Source: Mycolicibacterium hodleri (GTDB lineage: Bacteria > Actinomycetota > Actinomycetes > Mycobacteriales > Mycobacteriaceae). From it: 53,185 nt of DNA. The stretch covers positions 1-53,185 of the forward strand of contig NZ_RCZG01000024.1 in the NCBI RefSeq assembly GCF_006439015.1, given 5' to 3'. This document shows positions 42,516 through 50,310 of the stretch, piece by piece (the first letter of the stretch is position 1; every line of letters begins with the position of its first letter). The notes beneath the pieces are model-generated. The model was given only the letters and a program-made list of their open reading frames with translations. It was not told where the DNA came from and did no database searches. Position numbers and translations under genes: made by a program.

Positions 42516-43523
42516 ATGACGGTGCCGCTGCTGGGCACGCTGAGCCTGACGGATTTTCAGAACCCGTGGTTCTTCTCGTTCCTCCTCGTCGTCCTCGGAC
42601 TCGCCGGGCTCTATGTCCGCATGCAGCTGACACGGCACCGCAGGATGTTGCGCTTCGCCAACATGGAACTGCTCGACAGCGTGGCTCCAACGCGCCCGAC
42701 GCGCTGGCGTCACCTGCCGGCGATCCTGCTGGTGTCCTCGCTGGCACTGTTCACCATCGCCATGGCCGGCCCCGCCCGCGACGTGCGCATTCCGCGCAAC
42801 CGCGCGGTGGTGATGCTGGTGATCGACGTGTCGCAATCCATGCGCGCCGACGACGTGGCGCCAACCCGGTTGGTGGCCGCCCGGGAGGCCGCCACACAGT
42901 TCGCCGACGAACTGACCCCCGGCATCAACCTCGGCCTGATCGCCTACGCCGGCACCGCCACGCTGCTGGTGTCCCCGACGACCAACCGTGACGCCACCAA
43001 GGTCGCCCTCGACAAATTGCAGGTGGCCGACCGCACCGCGACCGGCGCGGCCATCGTCACCGCCCTGGAGGCCATCGTCGCCGTCGGCGCCGTGATCGGC
43101 GGCGGAGATACCCCGCCGCCCGCGCGGATCGTGCTGATGTCCGACGGCAAGGAGACGACCCCGACGAACCCAGACAACCCGAAAGGGGCCTACACCGCGG
43201 CCCGCACTGCCAAGGACCAGGGGGTGCCGATCTCGACCGTGTCGTTCGGCACCAAGTCCGGTTACGTCGACCTCAACGGCCAGCGCCTACCCGTGCCCGT
43301 CGACGACGAGATGCTGAAGAAGATCGCCGACCTATCCGGCGGACAGCCCTACAGCGCGTCCAGCCTGACGCAGCTCAAGGACGTCTTCACCACCCTCCAG
43401 CAGCAGATCGGCTACGAGACCATCAAGGGCGACGCCAGCGTGCCCTGGCTGCGGCTCGGCACGGTGGTGCTGGCAGTGGCGGCCCTGACCGCAGTGCTAC
43501 TCAACCGGCGGCTACCCAACTGA
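42516..43523 (+). CDS. VWA-domain membrane protein, homologue of M. tuberculosis Rv1481
   Basis: A 335-residue protein close to Rv1481 (UPF0353) from recall, for example NPWFFSFLLVVLGLAGLYV at the start and ETIKGDASVPWLRLGTVVL near the end. Helices are at about 20-37, 68-86 and 308-328; between them is a von Willebrand A domain with the metal site D104-x-S106-x-S108 (VIDVSQSM). In the chromosome such genes lie beside MoxR-type ATPases; here no MoxR ATPase is present, and it sits 35 bases after the exporter permease. A chromosomal homologue is expected, so this is likely an extra, specialised copy. Confidence 0.88.
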   Translation: MTVPLLGTLSLTDFQNPWFFSFLLVVLGLAGLYVRMQLTRHRRMLRFANMELLDSVAPTRPTRWRHLPAILLVSSLALFTIAMAGPARDVRIPRNRAVVMLVIDVSQSMRADDVAPTRLVAAREAATQFADELTPGINLGLIAYAGTATLLVSPTTNRDATKVALDKLQVADRTATGAAIVTALEAIVAVGAVIGGGDTPPPARIVLMSDGKETTPTNPDNPKGAYTAARTAKDQGVPISTVSFGTKSGYVDLNGQRLPVPVDDEMLKKIADLSGGQPYSASSLTQLKDVFTTLQQQIGYETIKGDASVPWLRLGTVVLAVAALTAVLLNRRLPN

Positions 43524-43529
43524 CACCCT

Positions 43530-44384
43530 TCAGGCGCCGGCAGCGACGATGACGAAGTCCGTGGCGAATCCGAGCAACAACCCGAGCAGCAGACCCCAGT
43601 ACGTGAGTTCACGTCGGCCAATGTTGTGCGCCACCCGCAGCAGCTGGACGATGACGTAGAGGATCGACCCCGCCGCCAGAGCCAGGAACGCGACCGAGAG
43701 CGTGTCGTTGACGAAGGACTGCCCGATCATGGTGCCGATCACGGTGGGGCCACCCCCGATCACCCCGAGCAACCCCAGAAATCCCCAACTGGGCCGCTCC
43801 GACTGGCCCGTCATCGGCGCCACGATCCCGAAACCCTCGGTCGCATTGTGCAACCCGAACCCGACGATGAGCAGCACCGCAAGGCTGATCTCACCGGAGG
43901 CAGCAGACTGGCCGATGGCCAAGCCCTCCGAAAAGTTGTGCAGCCCAATACCGATCGCGATGAGCATCGCCAACCGCCGCGCCGTGGCGACCGGATCGGA
44001 GACCCGTGGCTCGGTGAACTCGGCGACCCCGGCCGCCCCCGGTCCGTGTCGGCGGCCCGGTGCGCCCGCACCCGCCGTCCGGCGTTCGTAGTACACCAAG
44101 GTCATCAGTCCGAGCGCCAGACCACCGATGGCGACCGCCGCCAAAGCGGCGAACCGTCCCCAACTCCCGGTGCCGTCACGGGTAACGGCCGTCAGCGCCG
44201 CCGCCACGGGATCCACGGCATGTGACACCACGTCCCAGAACAGGAACAGCAACACACCCGTGGCGGTCGCATTGAGAAGGGCACGCGTTCCGGTCGACGG
44301 ACTGCGCAGCCGGCCGATCGGAAGACCGAGGAAGATGGTGAAGCCCGCGATCGCACCCAGGATCGCAATATCGACTGAACTCAC
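43530..44384 (-). CDS. ZIP-family metal transporter
   Basis: A 284-residue polytopic protein with the two ZIP metal-binding helices: HNFSEGLAIGQS (helix IV) and LHNATEGFGIV (helix V). A variable loop near 110-130 (GAGAPGRRHGPGAAG) carries His. ZIP proteins import divalent metals such as zinc, iron or manganese. Starts with GTG 44384 with GTGAGGAC upstream. It converges with the VWA gene (seven-base gap) and is the only clear metal importer in the block. A DtxR/IdeR-like box lies 37 bases upstream of its start. Confidence 0.9.
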   Translation of the reverse strand: MSSVDIAILGAIAGFTIFLGLPIGRLRSPSTGTRALLNATATGVLLFLFWDVVSHAVDPVAAALTAVTRDGTGSWGRFAALAAVAIGGLALGLMTLVYYERRTAGAGAPGRRHGPGAAGVAEFTEPRVSDPVATARRLAMLIAIGIGLHNFSEGLAIGQSAASGEISLAVLLIVGFGLHNATEGFGIVAPMTGQSERPSWGFLGLLGVIGGGPTVIGTMIGQSFVNDTLSVAFLALAAGSILYVIVQLLRVAHNIGRRELTYWGLLLGLLLGFATDFVIVAAGA

Positions 44385-44421
44385 GTCGTCCTCACCGCGT
44401 CAATGACAAGCCAAGCCTTAC

Positions 44422-44440
44422 TAAGGTTCGGCTACCGTAA
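44422..44440 (-). promoter_or_regulatory. DtxR/IdeR-like metal box upstream of the ZIP gene
   Basis: TAAGGTTCGGCTACCGTAA agrees with the IdeR/DtxR consensus TTAGGTTAGGCTAACCTAA at 15 of 19 positions, mismatching at positions 2, 8, 14 and 16. It lies where a metal-loaded repressor would cover the ZIP promoter. Iron-loaded IdeR or manganese-loaded MntR encoded elsewhere could bind. Confidence 0.55.
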
Positions 44441-44761
44441 GTCGGACCCGTCGTTGATGTCAACGCAGGCCCGCCGCCGAAGGAAACGCCAAACGAACCG
44501 ATCCATCCGCGCCGTTGAAATCAGCCACGGCACACCTGCGGGCGTGCCCGCCGACGAATCGGGCAGCCGCGGACGGCGACGTACCCGTGACACTGATCGC
44601 CCCCTTCCCGAGCCGTGTCGAAATCCGGCATCGGTGACATCATCGATCCGACGCGTCCCGGGCAATCCCGTTGTCGCCCAACGCAGCGGCGTTCGGTGAG
44701 TCCGAGCGGGAACGCCGTTCGAGCGTCAATTCGTCGACGAGGCGGTCGTCTGATTCTTCGT
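44441..44761. other. Gene-free stretch between the ZIP and UppP promoters
   Basis: Divergent intergenic DNA. Open frames in both directions are Arg-rich and of low protein character. I see no repeats apart from the metal box at its left edge and the direct-repeat box at its right edge. Confidence 0.4.
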
Positions 44762-44779
44762 CCTCAACGATTCCTCAGC
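44762..44779 (+). promoter_or_regulatory. PhoP-like direct-repeat box, uppP
   Basis: CCTCAAC-GATT-CCTCAGC, seven-four-seven, 62 bases before the chosen GTG start at 44842. Confidence 0.5.
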
Positions 44780-44841
44780 AACGCCGTGATGTGGTTTGAC
44801 CGCCCGTGTCGACCATTGCCGCAGATCTGGAGAACACCGCA

Positions 44842-45678
44842 GTGAACATCTTCCAAGCCGTCGTCTTGGGCATCGTCGAGGGTCTTACCGAGTTCCTCCC
44901 GGTCTCGAGCACGGGGCACCTGACCATCGTGGAGAAATTGATGGGCTTGGCCATCGACGACGCCGGGGTGACGGCGTTCACCGCCATCATCCAGACCGGA
45001 GCGATCCTCGCGGTCATCATCTACTTCTGGCGCGACATCGTCACGTTGATCACGGTGTGGTTCCGAGGACTTCGCGACGGTTCGGCTCGCGCCAGCGCGG
45101 ATTACCGCCTCGCCTGGGCGGTGATCATCGGATCGGTCCCGATCGGCATCGTGGGCTTCCTCGCCAAGGACTACGTGTCCGGGCCGCTCCGAAACCTCTG
45201 GGTCGTCGCGGCCGCCCTCGTCGTGTGGAGCGCGGTCATGTACGCCGCCGAGAAGGTCGGCACGCAGCGGCGCTCCGAGGACCAGGTCACGCTCCGGGAT
45301 GCGTTGATCATCGGCGCGCTCCAATGTGTCGCGCTCATACCCGGCGTCTCGCGGTCGGGCGCGACGATCAGCGCCGGGTTGTTCGTCGGACTCAATCGCG
45401 TTGCGGCGACTCGGTTGTCGTTCTTCCTGTCGATCCCCGCATTGGTCGCGGCCGGTAGTTACGAAGCGGCGACGTCGGCCAGCGACATCGCCGCCGGTGT
45501 CGGGTGGCTGGCGACGGCAGTGGCCACGGCCGTGAGCTTCGTCGTGGCGTACGCCTCGATCGCCTGGCTCCTGCGATTCGTCTCCGGGCACCCGATCACC
45601 TACTTCGTCGGCTACCGCCTTCTGCTCGCAACGGCGCTCATCGTCGCCCTCTCCGCGGGCATGCTCACCGCGGTGTGA
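44842..45678 (+). CDS. uppP: Undecaprenyl-diphosphatase (UppP/BacA)
   Basis: A 278-residue membrane protein with EGLTEFLPVSSTGHL at the start and GVSRSGATISAG in the second half, the two conserved motifs with catalytic Glu, Ser and Arg. It releases undecaprenyl phosphate from the diphosphate so the wall carrier can be reused, and extra copies give bacitracin tolerance in known cases. I chose GTG 44842 (VNIFQAVVLGIVEG) because GGAG precedes it and it fits the family's usual N-terminus; GTG 44806 is a longer alternative. A direct-repeat box upstream places it with the PAP2 gene in the same presumed regulon. Confidence 0.93.
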   Translation: MNIFQAVVLGIVEGLTEFLPVSSTGHLTIVEKLMGLAIDDAGVTAFTAIIQTGAILAVIIYFWRDIVTLITVWFRGLRDGSARASADYRLAWAVIIGSVPIGIVGFLAKDYVSGPLRNLWVVAAALVVWSAVMYAAEKVGTQRRSEDQVTLRDALIIGALQCVALIPGVSRSGATISAGLFVGLNRVAATRLSFFLSIPALVAAGSYEAATSASDIAAGVGWLATAVATAVSFVVAYASIAWLLRFVSGHPITYFVGYRLLLATALIVALSAGMLTAV

Positions 45679-45726
45679 GAGTGGCTGCGTCCAGTTTGGT
45701 GTCTCGAGTCCTACGGAGAGGCGCAC

Positions 45727-45876
45727 GTGAACGACACCGCCCGGCCATCTCGGGCCGACCTGCAGCGCCGCGGCACGGCGTGGACGGCCGCCATTGGCAC
45801 CATCAACCGCGTCCCGCGCTTGCCGGAATAGAACAACACCGCCGTGCTCATCGCCTCCGACCAGTCCGACGGCTAA
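45727..45876 (+). pseudogene. Short open frame with an in-frame stop
   Basis: GTG at 45727 (after ACGGAGAGGCGCAC, a possible ribosome site) opens a frame that reads NDTARPSRADLQRRGTAWTA and then TINRVPRLPE before TAG at 45829. The same frame continues NNTAVLIASDQSDG to TAA. The text is protein-like on both sides of the stop, so it may be a decayed or read-through small gene. No family is recognised. Confidence 0.25.
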
Positions 45877-45879
45877 TAC

Positions 45880-47019
45880 CTAGCCCGGGGCATTCTCGGC
45901 AGCACCCGCCGTTGTGAAGTAGAAGAAGTCTCGGAGGTCGGGATCGATGAAGCGGCCCGCAGGTCCGCTCATCGTCGACAGTAGGCGTCGTGGCCGCGCT
46001 ACGCCCGTGCCATCGCTCTGCCATGCGCTGAAAGACTCTAGCCCCGAATGGATGTCGAGTTCCATCCCCGTGACAGCGCCCGCCTGTGCGAGCGCTGCGC
46101 CGAGCGTGGCGAGGTTGAGCTTGTCGCCAGCCAGGTACAGCACGTCGCCGTGCGCGGTCACTCCCAGCCCGGATCGCCAGGTGTACTGAAGCTGATTCTT
46201 CGCGCTGCCCCAGCGCAGATCGGCGTTGCGGTCCAGACCGTGCACAGGTCGCCCGCCCTCGACGATGAGGGCGAGGTTCTGGCGGGCCGAACGAACGTGG
46301 GGACTCATCTTCACGTCGCGCCCCCACTGGCCAACGGTGAGCCGGCCCTGGTCGTCGATGACCGCGGAGGCCTTCCCCACGACGAGATCACGAACGGCAT
46401 TGCCGTTCAGAAGGAAACCGCCGGGGTGCGCACTCATCTTGAAGCCGGAATTGAACGCGGCGACCACGTCTGCCAGTCGTCGAGGTGGAATCCGCCCCGG
46501 TGAGCCGGTACCCGGCGGCTCGGCTGTACCCGCGACCAGATGTGCCCGGACTGCGTCGGATTGAATCAATGCGACACCCACGACGACGCTGCGATGTAAG
46601 TGATCGGGCTGGATCAGCGCGGTGTAAACCATCGTCGGGCCGCCGGGTGAACGGGTAACTGGATGCCAACCTCGACCGTCGGCGGTCACCGCCAGCGGGG
46701 GCAGGTACGGGTAGGTGGCCGGGGAGGATCCACTAGCGGTCAAGCGCCCGCGCACGTCCGGCGCCGTGTCGGAGGGCGGGTGACTGCGATACACCCAGTT
46801 CTCAAACGCATCCAGGGGACCGCCGAGCCCGATCTTCCGCATCACCGTCGATGCCTTGTCCTGCCATGGCGCATACCCCGGGACCGATTCAAGGCTGGGG
46901 TACATGCCCACGCTCACAACGGCGACGAACATGACAATGACGGCGATCCGGGTGGGCCAGCGTTCCCAGAAAGTGCGACACCGACGAACCCGAAACCCGC
47001 GGGTGCACTTCTCCGACAT
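45880..47019 (-). CDS. Membrane-anchored phosphodiester-glycosidase-domain protein
   Basis: From ATG 47019 (MSEKCTRGFRVRRCR) the 379-residue product has one N-terminal membrane helix (IAVIVMFVAVVSVGMYPSL). The outer domain contains VVAAFNSGFKMSAHPGGFLLNG, then ALIVEGGRP and GVTAHGDVLYL, then GMELDIHSGLESFSAW. This matches the phosphodiester glycosidase (NAGPA/DUF2233) family, which removes sugar-phosphate caps in other systems. Its target may be a cell-wall glycan or exopolysaccharide; that is inference. Its promoter box is at 47042-47059 and its end converges on the uppP side. Confidence 0.82.
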   Translation of the reverse strand: MSEKCTRGFRVRRCRTFWERWPTRIAVIVMFVAVVSVGMYPSLESVPGYAPWQDKASTVMRKIGLGGPLDAFENWVYRSHPPSDTAPDVRGRLTASGSSPATYPYLPPLAVTADGRGWHPVTRSPGGPTMVYTALIQPDHLHRSVVVGVALIQSDAVRAHLVAGTAEPPGTGSPGRIPPRRLADVVAAFNSGFKMSAHPGGFLLNGNAVRDLVVGKASAVIDDQGRLTVGQWGRDVKMSPHVRSARQNLALIVEGGRPVHGLDRNADLRWGSAKNQLQYTWRSGLGVTAHGDVLYLAGDKLNLATLGAALAQAGAVTGMELDIHSGLESFSAWQSDGTGVARPRRLLSTMSGPAGRFIDPDLRDFFYFTTAGAAENAPG

Positions 47020-47041
47020 GGGTACAGCGTGAATAGGCCAC

Positions 47042-47059
47042 GCTGTGCTCACGCTGAGA
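47042..47059 (-). promoter_or_regulatory. PhoP-like direct-repeat box, phosphodiester glycosidase gene
   Basis: On the gene strand: TCTCAGC-GTGA-GCACAGC, seven-four-seven. A TATTCA (about 47030-47035) follows before the ATG at 47019, consistent with a -10 element and a very short leader. Confidence 0.55.
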
Positions 47060-47444
47060 ATGGGGCTGGCATCACCTCCTCAGCGTGGTCTGGTCGAGGC
47101 CAAGGACCGCGCGTGGGCCCGGCGAGGTCGCCGCCCTCGAAGAAAGCGTCAAGCAATTGCGCAACTAGCAAACGGGTTGCTGTCGTCTGAAAGCCTTTGG
47201 TGCCCTCCGGATTGTCGGGTGTAGCTAGTGGCCCGCGGTGAGCTGCTCGCCTAAAGCAGCGGGCAGCCACGCTTTTCGACGGCGCACCGCGACCGGGTGG
47301 CACCCAAGCGTCGCCGCCTGGCCGAGACAGTGCAGTGCCTGGTGGCGACAGCCGGTCCGGGAAGTCGCTAGGTTGACTCTTGTCCGACCGAGGTGCGGAC
47401 ACTGGGCCGATTCGGGCCAGGGGTGAACTGATCACGAGGACGCA
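47060..47444. other. Gene-free stretch upstream of lgt
   Basis: Contains a possible -35 TTGACT at 47373-47378 and an inverted repeat TGTCCG-N9-CGGACA at 47381-47401 that would lie under the polymerase, so it could be an operator or a stem. A minus-strand open frame ending at 47049 has a protein-like tail (TATRLLVAQLLDAFFEGGDLAG, overview) but no credible start. It may be a fragment. Confidence 0.4.
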
Positions 47445-48296
47445 ATGACATTGGCGTATCTGCCCAGCCCGAGCCAAGGGGTTTGGCACCTGGGGCCCGT
47501 CCCGATCCGGGCGTACGCACTGTGCATCATTGCCGGGATCGTCGTTGCGATCTGGCTGACCCAACGGCGCTGGAAGGCACGTGGCGGTGATCCCGACGAC
47601 GTGATGGACATTGCGCTGTGGGCGGTCCCCTTCGGCATCGTGGGCGGCCGTCTCTATCACGTCATCACCGATCCCGAGCTGTACTTCCTCCCAGGAAGGG
47701 ATCCGATCAAGGCGTTCTACATCTGGGACGGTGGCCTGGGGATTTGGGGAGCGGTCGCACTCGGTGCGGTCGGCGCCGGAATCGGCTGCCGGCGTCGCGG
47801 GATCAAGCTGCTCGACTTCGGCGATGCGCTAGCCCCGGGGCTGGTCCTGGCTCAAGCAATCGGACGGTGGGGCAACTACTTCAACCAGGAGCTCTACGGT
47901 CGCCCCACCACCTTGCCGTGGGCTCTGCTGATCGACCCTGCACACCGGCCTGTCGACACCCCGACGATCGGCCTCTATCACCCTACGTTCCTCTACGAAT
48001 CGGTCTGGTGTCTCGCCGTTGCCGTCCTGCTGCTGTGGGTCGACCGCCGCTTCACCGTTCCCCGGGGCAAACTCTTCGCCCTCTACGTCGCCGCCTACAC
48101 CCTCGGCCGCGGCGCGATCGAAGCGCTACGCGTCGATCACGCCAACCACTTCCTTGGTTTGCGCCTCAACGACTGGACCTCTCTGATCGTCTTGCTGGCG
48201 GCGTTGACCGTGTTGTGCTGGCGCTCCCCCCGACCATCCGATCACGACGACGAGCATCGCAGCGACCGTCCGCAAGAAGACACGGCTACGACGTAG
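47445..48296 (+). CDS. lgt: Prolipoprotein diacylglyceryl transferase
   Basis: A 283-residue Lgt with seven membrane helices. The signature GRWGNYFNQELYG starts at residue 140 (R141, N144, E149), and IWDGGLGIWG near 93-102 corresponds to the family's catalytic HGG-type loop, with Asp in place of His as in many actinobacteria. It transfers diacylglycerol from phosphatidylglycerol to the lipobox cysteine. ATG has a good GAGGA site upstream. A chromosomal copy is essential for lipoprotein maturation in most species, so this is probably an additional copy serving the lipoproteins encoded in this block. Confidence 0.93.
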   Translation: MTLAYLPSPSQGVWHLGPVPIRAYALCIIAGIVVAIWLTQRRWKARGGDPDDVMDIALWAVPFGIVGGRLYHVITDPELYFLPGRDPIKAFYIWDGGLGIWGAVALGAVGAGIGCRRRGIKLLDFGDALAPGLVLAQAIGRWGNYFNQELYGRPTTLPWALLIDPAHRPVDTPTIGLYHPTFLYESVWCLAVAVLLLWVDRRFTVPRGKLFALYVAAYTLGRGAIEALRVDHANHFLGLRLNDWTSLIVLLAALTVLCWRSPRPSDHDDEHRSDRPQEDTATT

Positions 48297-48557
48297 GTTC
48301 GACATGGCTCCGGCAGGCGCGGATCGGGGCCGTCCAACCGGGACCCGGTGACCCCGTGTGTCAACGGCGGGTAGTGGGCTGGTGAACGAGACGACCCCGG
48401 TTCGCTGATCACCTAGAAGCTGGTTACGGTCGCCTGGGCATCACACCGCTGAGCTGTGTGTCGATTCCCCGTCTGGAAGCAACCAGGAAAGGCGGTAGCG
48501 TCATGAGCCGGTGGACGGGCTCGTGATCGCCACTGCGGTTCTGACGGCCGCTGCGCG

Positions 48558-49787
48558 ATGAAACGCCTACGGCCACAACTGATCTTCGCCGCGGCCATTC
48601 TGGTCACCGGTGTGCTCAGCGGCCTGATCGGCGCGTTCATCACCCTGCTGGTCCGCGCCGTGCAACACCTTACCTACGGTTACACCCAGGGACCGCTGCT
48701 ACTTGGCGTGATCGCATCGTCGCCCGAGCGCCGCCTGTTGGGCCCGACCCTCGGCTGCGCGGCGGCCGGGCTGGGCTGGTGGCTGCTGCGCCGCAAGGTG
48801 ACCGTCCCGGGTCTCAATCACGCCATCCGGGCGGATCGGCCATTCGCGCCGATGCCGATGTCCATCGATGCCCTCCTGCAGGTGCTGGCCGTCGGCTCCG
48901 GCGCCTCCCTGGGTCGCGAGCAAGCCCCGAGGATGCTCGCCGCGGTAGGCACCGAACTGCTGATCCGGTCCGGATCCCTCCCACCAGAGCAGCGTCGCAT
49001 AGTGTTGGCGGGCGCCGCCGGCGCCGGCCTGGCCGCCGTCTACAACGTGCCAGCCGCCGGTGCTCTGTTCACCGTCGGCATCGTATTGCGCTCCTGGCGG
49101 CCCACGGCCGTGTTGGTCGCCGTCGCGACCTCGAGCCTTGCGACCGTGACCGCGTGGCCCGTCAGCCACGGCGCACCCACGTTCGACTGGCCACCAACGG
49201 ATTTGACGGGTCAAGCAGTGTGGACGGCCCTGGCCGTGATGCCGATAGCCGCGCTGGTCGGCGCTGGGTTCAACCATCTGGTGAGCCGCTCACGGCCTCC
49301 CGCACCCCCGAAGTCCTGGGCCCTGGTTCCAGCCATCGGGCTCGCCGGGCTGGCCACCGGACTGGCATCGCTCTGGCTTCCCCAGCTGCCGGGCAACGGC
49401 AAAAGCATCGTGCTGGAAAGCCTCTCTGGCGCGGCTCCGTTGGCGGTCGCCGCACTCGCAGCGGTGTTGAAGCCAACCCTCACCGCGCTGTTCATCCGTT
49501 CCGGCGCGGCGGGCGGAATGATCACCCCGGCGCTCTCGACCGGCACCGCGACCGGCGCGTTCATCGCGCTTGCCATCCACCAGTTCGGTGGGCAAGCCAG
49601 CGTCCCAACAACCGCGCTAATCGGCGGCGCCGCAGTACTCGGAGTAACCCAACGTGCACCCCTGTTCGCCGCGATGTTCACCGCCGAGCTGACCCATCCG
49701 CCCCTCGACGTGTGTGGCTTGCTGGCAATAGCCGCCCTTGGTGCGCACTTCATGGGTTGGATCCACCGTCGACTCACCAAGAGTTAG
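48558..49787 (+). CDS. ClC-family chloride channel or transporter
   Basis: A 409-residue protein with about 10-12 membrane helices. The ClC selectivity motifs are present: GSGASLGREQAPR (the G-x-x-x-G-R-E-x-P motif with gating Glu) and GAAGGMITPAL (G-x-x-x-P). No CBS domains follow, as is usual for bacterial forms. It exchanges chloride and protons and may help in acid or osmotic stress. The preceding 261 bases hold a tiny open frame (GTGGACGGGC onwards) whose TGA overlaps the ATG, so translational coupling is possible. Confidence 0.9.
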   Translation: MKRLRPQLIFAAAILVTGVLSGLIGAFITLLVRAVQHLTYGYTQGPLLLGVIASSPERRLLGPTLGCAAAGLGWWLLRRKVTVPGLNHAIRADRPFAPMPMSIDALLQVLAVGSGASLGREQAPRMLAAVGTELLIRSGSLPPEQRRIVLAGAAGAGLAAVYNVPAAGALFTVGIVLRSWRPTAVLVAVATSSLATVTAWPVSHGAPTFDWPPTDLTGQAVWTALAVMPIAALVGAGFNHLVSRSRPPAPPKSWALVPAIGLAGLATGLASLWLPQLPGNGKSIVLESLSGAAPLAVAALAAVLKPTLTALFIRSGAAGGMITPALSTGTATGAFIALAIHQFGGQASVPTTALIGGAAVLGVTQRAPLFAAMFTAELTHPPLDVCGLLAIAALGAHFMGWIHRRLTKS

Positions 49788-49795
49788 CTCAAACA

Positions 49796-50060
49796 GGGAA
49801 GCTTCAGTCCCCCCACTGGTACGAGCCGCTGGCCGTCGTAAACACCCCCGTGCACAAGCAGCTGCGCGATCCGGGTGATCTCCGAGGTGCGCAGTTGCAG
49901 TCCCATCGCGCCGAGCGGAAAGTCCAGCGGGCATCCGCAACCACTGCGGGTTGCGAATGCCGAGCGGCCAAAAACAGGCTTGTTAGCAGGAAGTCTCGCA
50001 GGTTCAGACCGGATATCGGTGAGATCGTTCGGCGTAAGCAGCCGCGTAGCAAAACTACTA
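49796..50060 (-). pseudogene. Frameshifted remnant of a serine hydrolase (class C beta-lactamase-like) gene
   Basis: On the minus strand, one frame reads GIRNPQWLRMP and, after a shift near 49925, another frame reads CPLDFPLGAMGLQLRTSEI, TRIAQLLVHGGVYDGQRLVP. Joined, this matches the late part of the beta-lactamase/CubicO fold (PLG-x-x-x-P-x-W ... LG-x-x-G-x-x-x-T-x-x-D/E-x-x-R-x-x-x-L-L-x-x-G-G-x-Y-x-G-x-x-x-V-P). The catalytic SxxK and the N-terminal half are gone, and stops lie upstream. It shows that the DNA past the ClC gene is decayed sequence. Confidence 0.5.
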
Positions 50061-50310
50061 CTACTCAGCTGCTAGTGGTCATCCTTCATCAGTCAAGTTC
50101 GTCTGATCCCGAAGTGATCGAAGAACTCAACGCCCTCCAGCCGGGCCGATCCGGGCGCAGCGGCGGTGCCCTCAAATCCACACCGCCACACCCTTGCCCG
50201 GTACGGTCACCCACCGCGAGTAACTTCAAGGCCTTGCGCGCTCGATGCGTCGGCACCCGTGCCGGCGCACAAAGCGGTCTCACCGACTCAATCACTGGGA
50301 GGGAGCCTCA

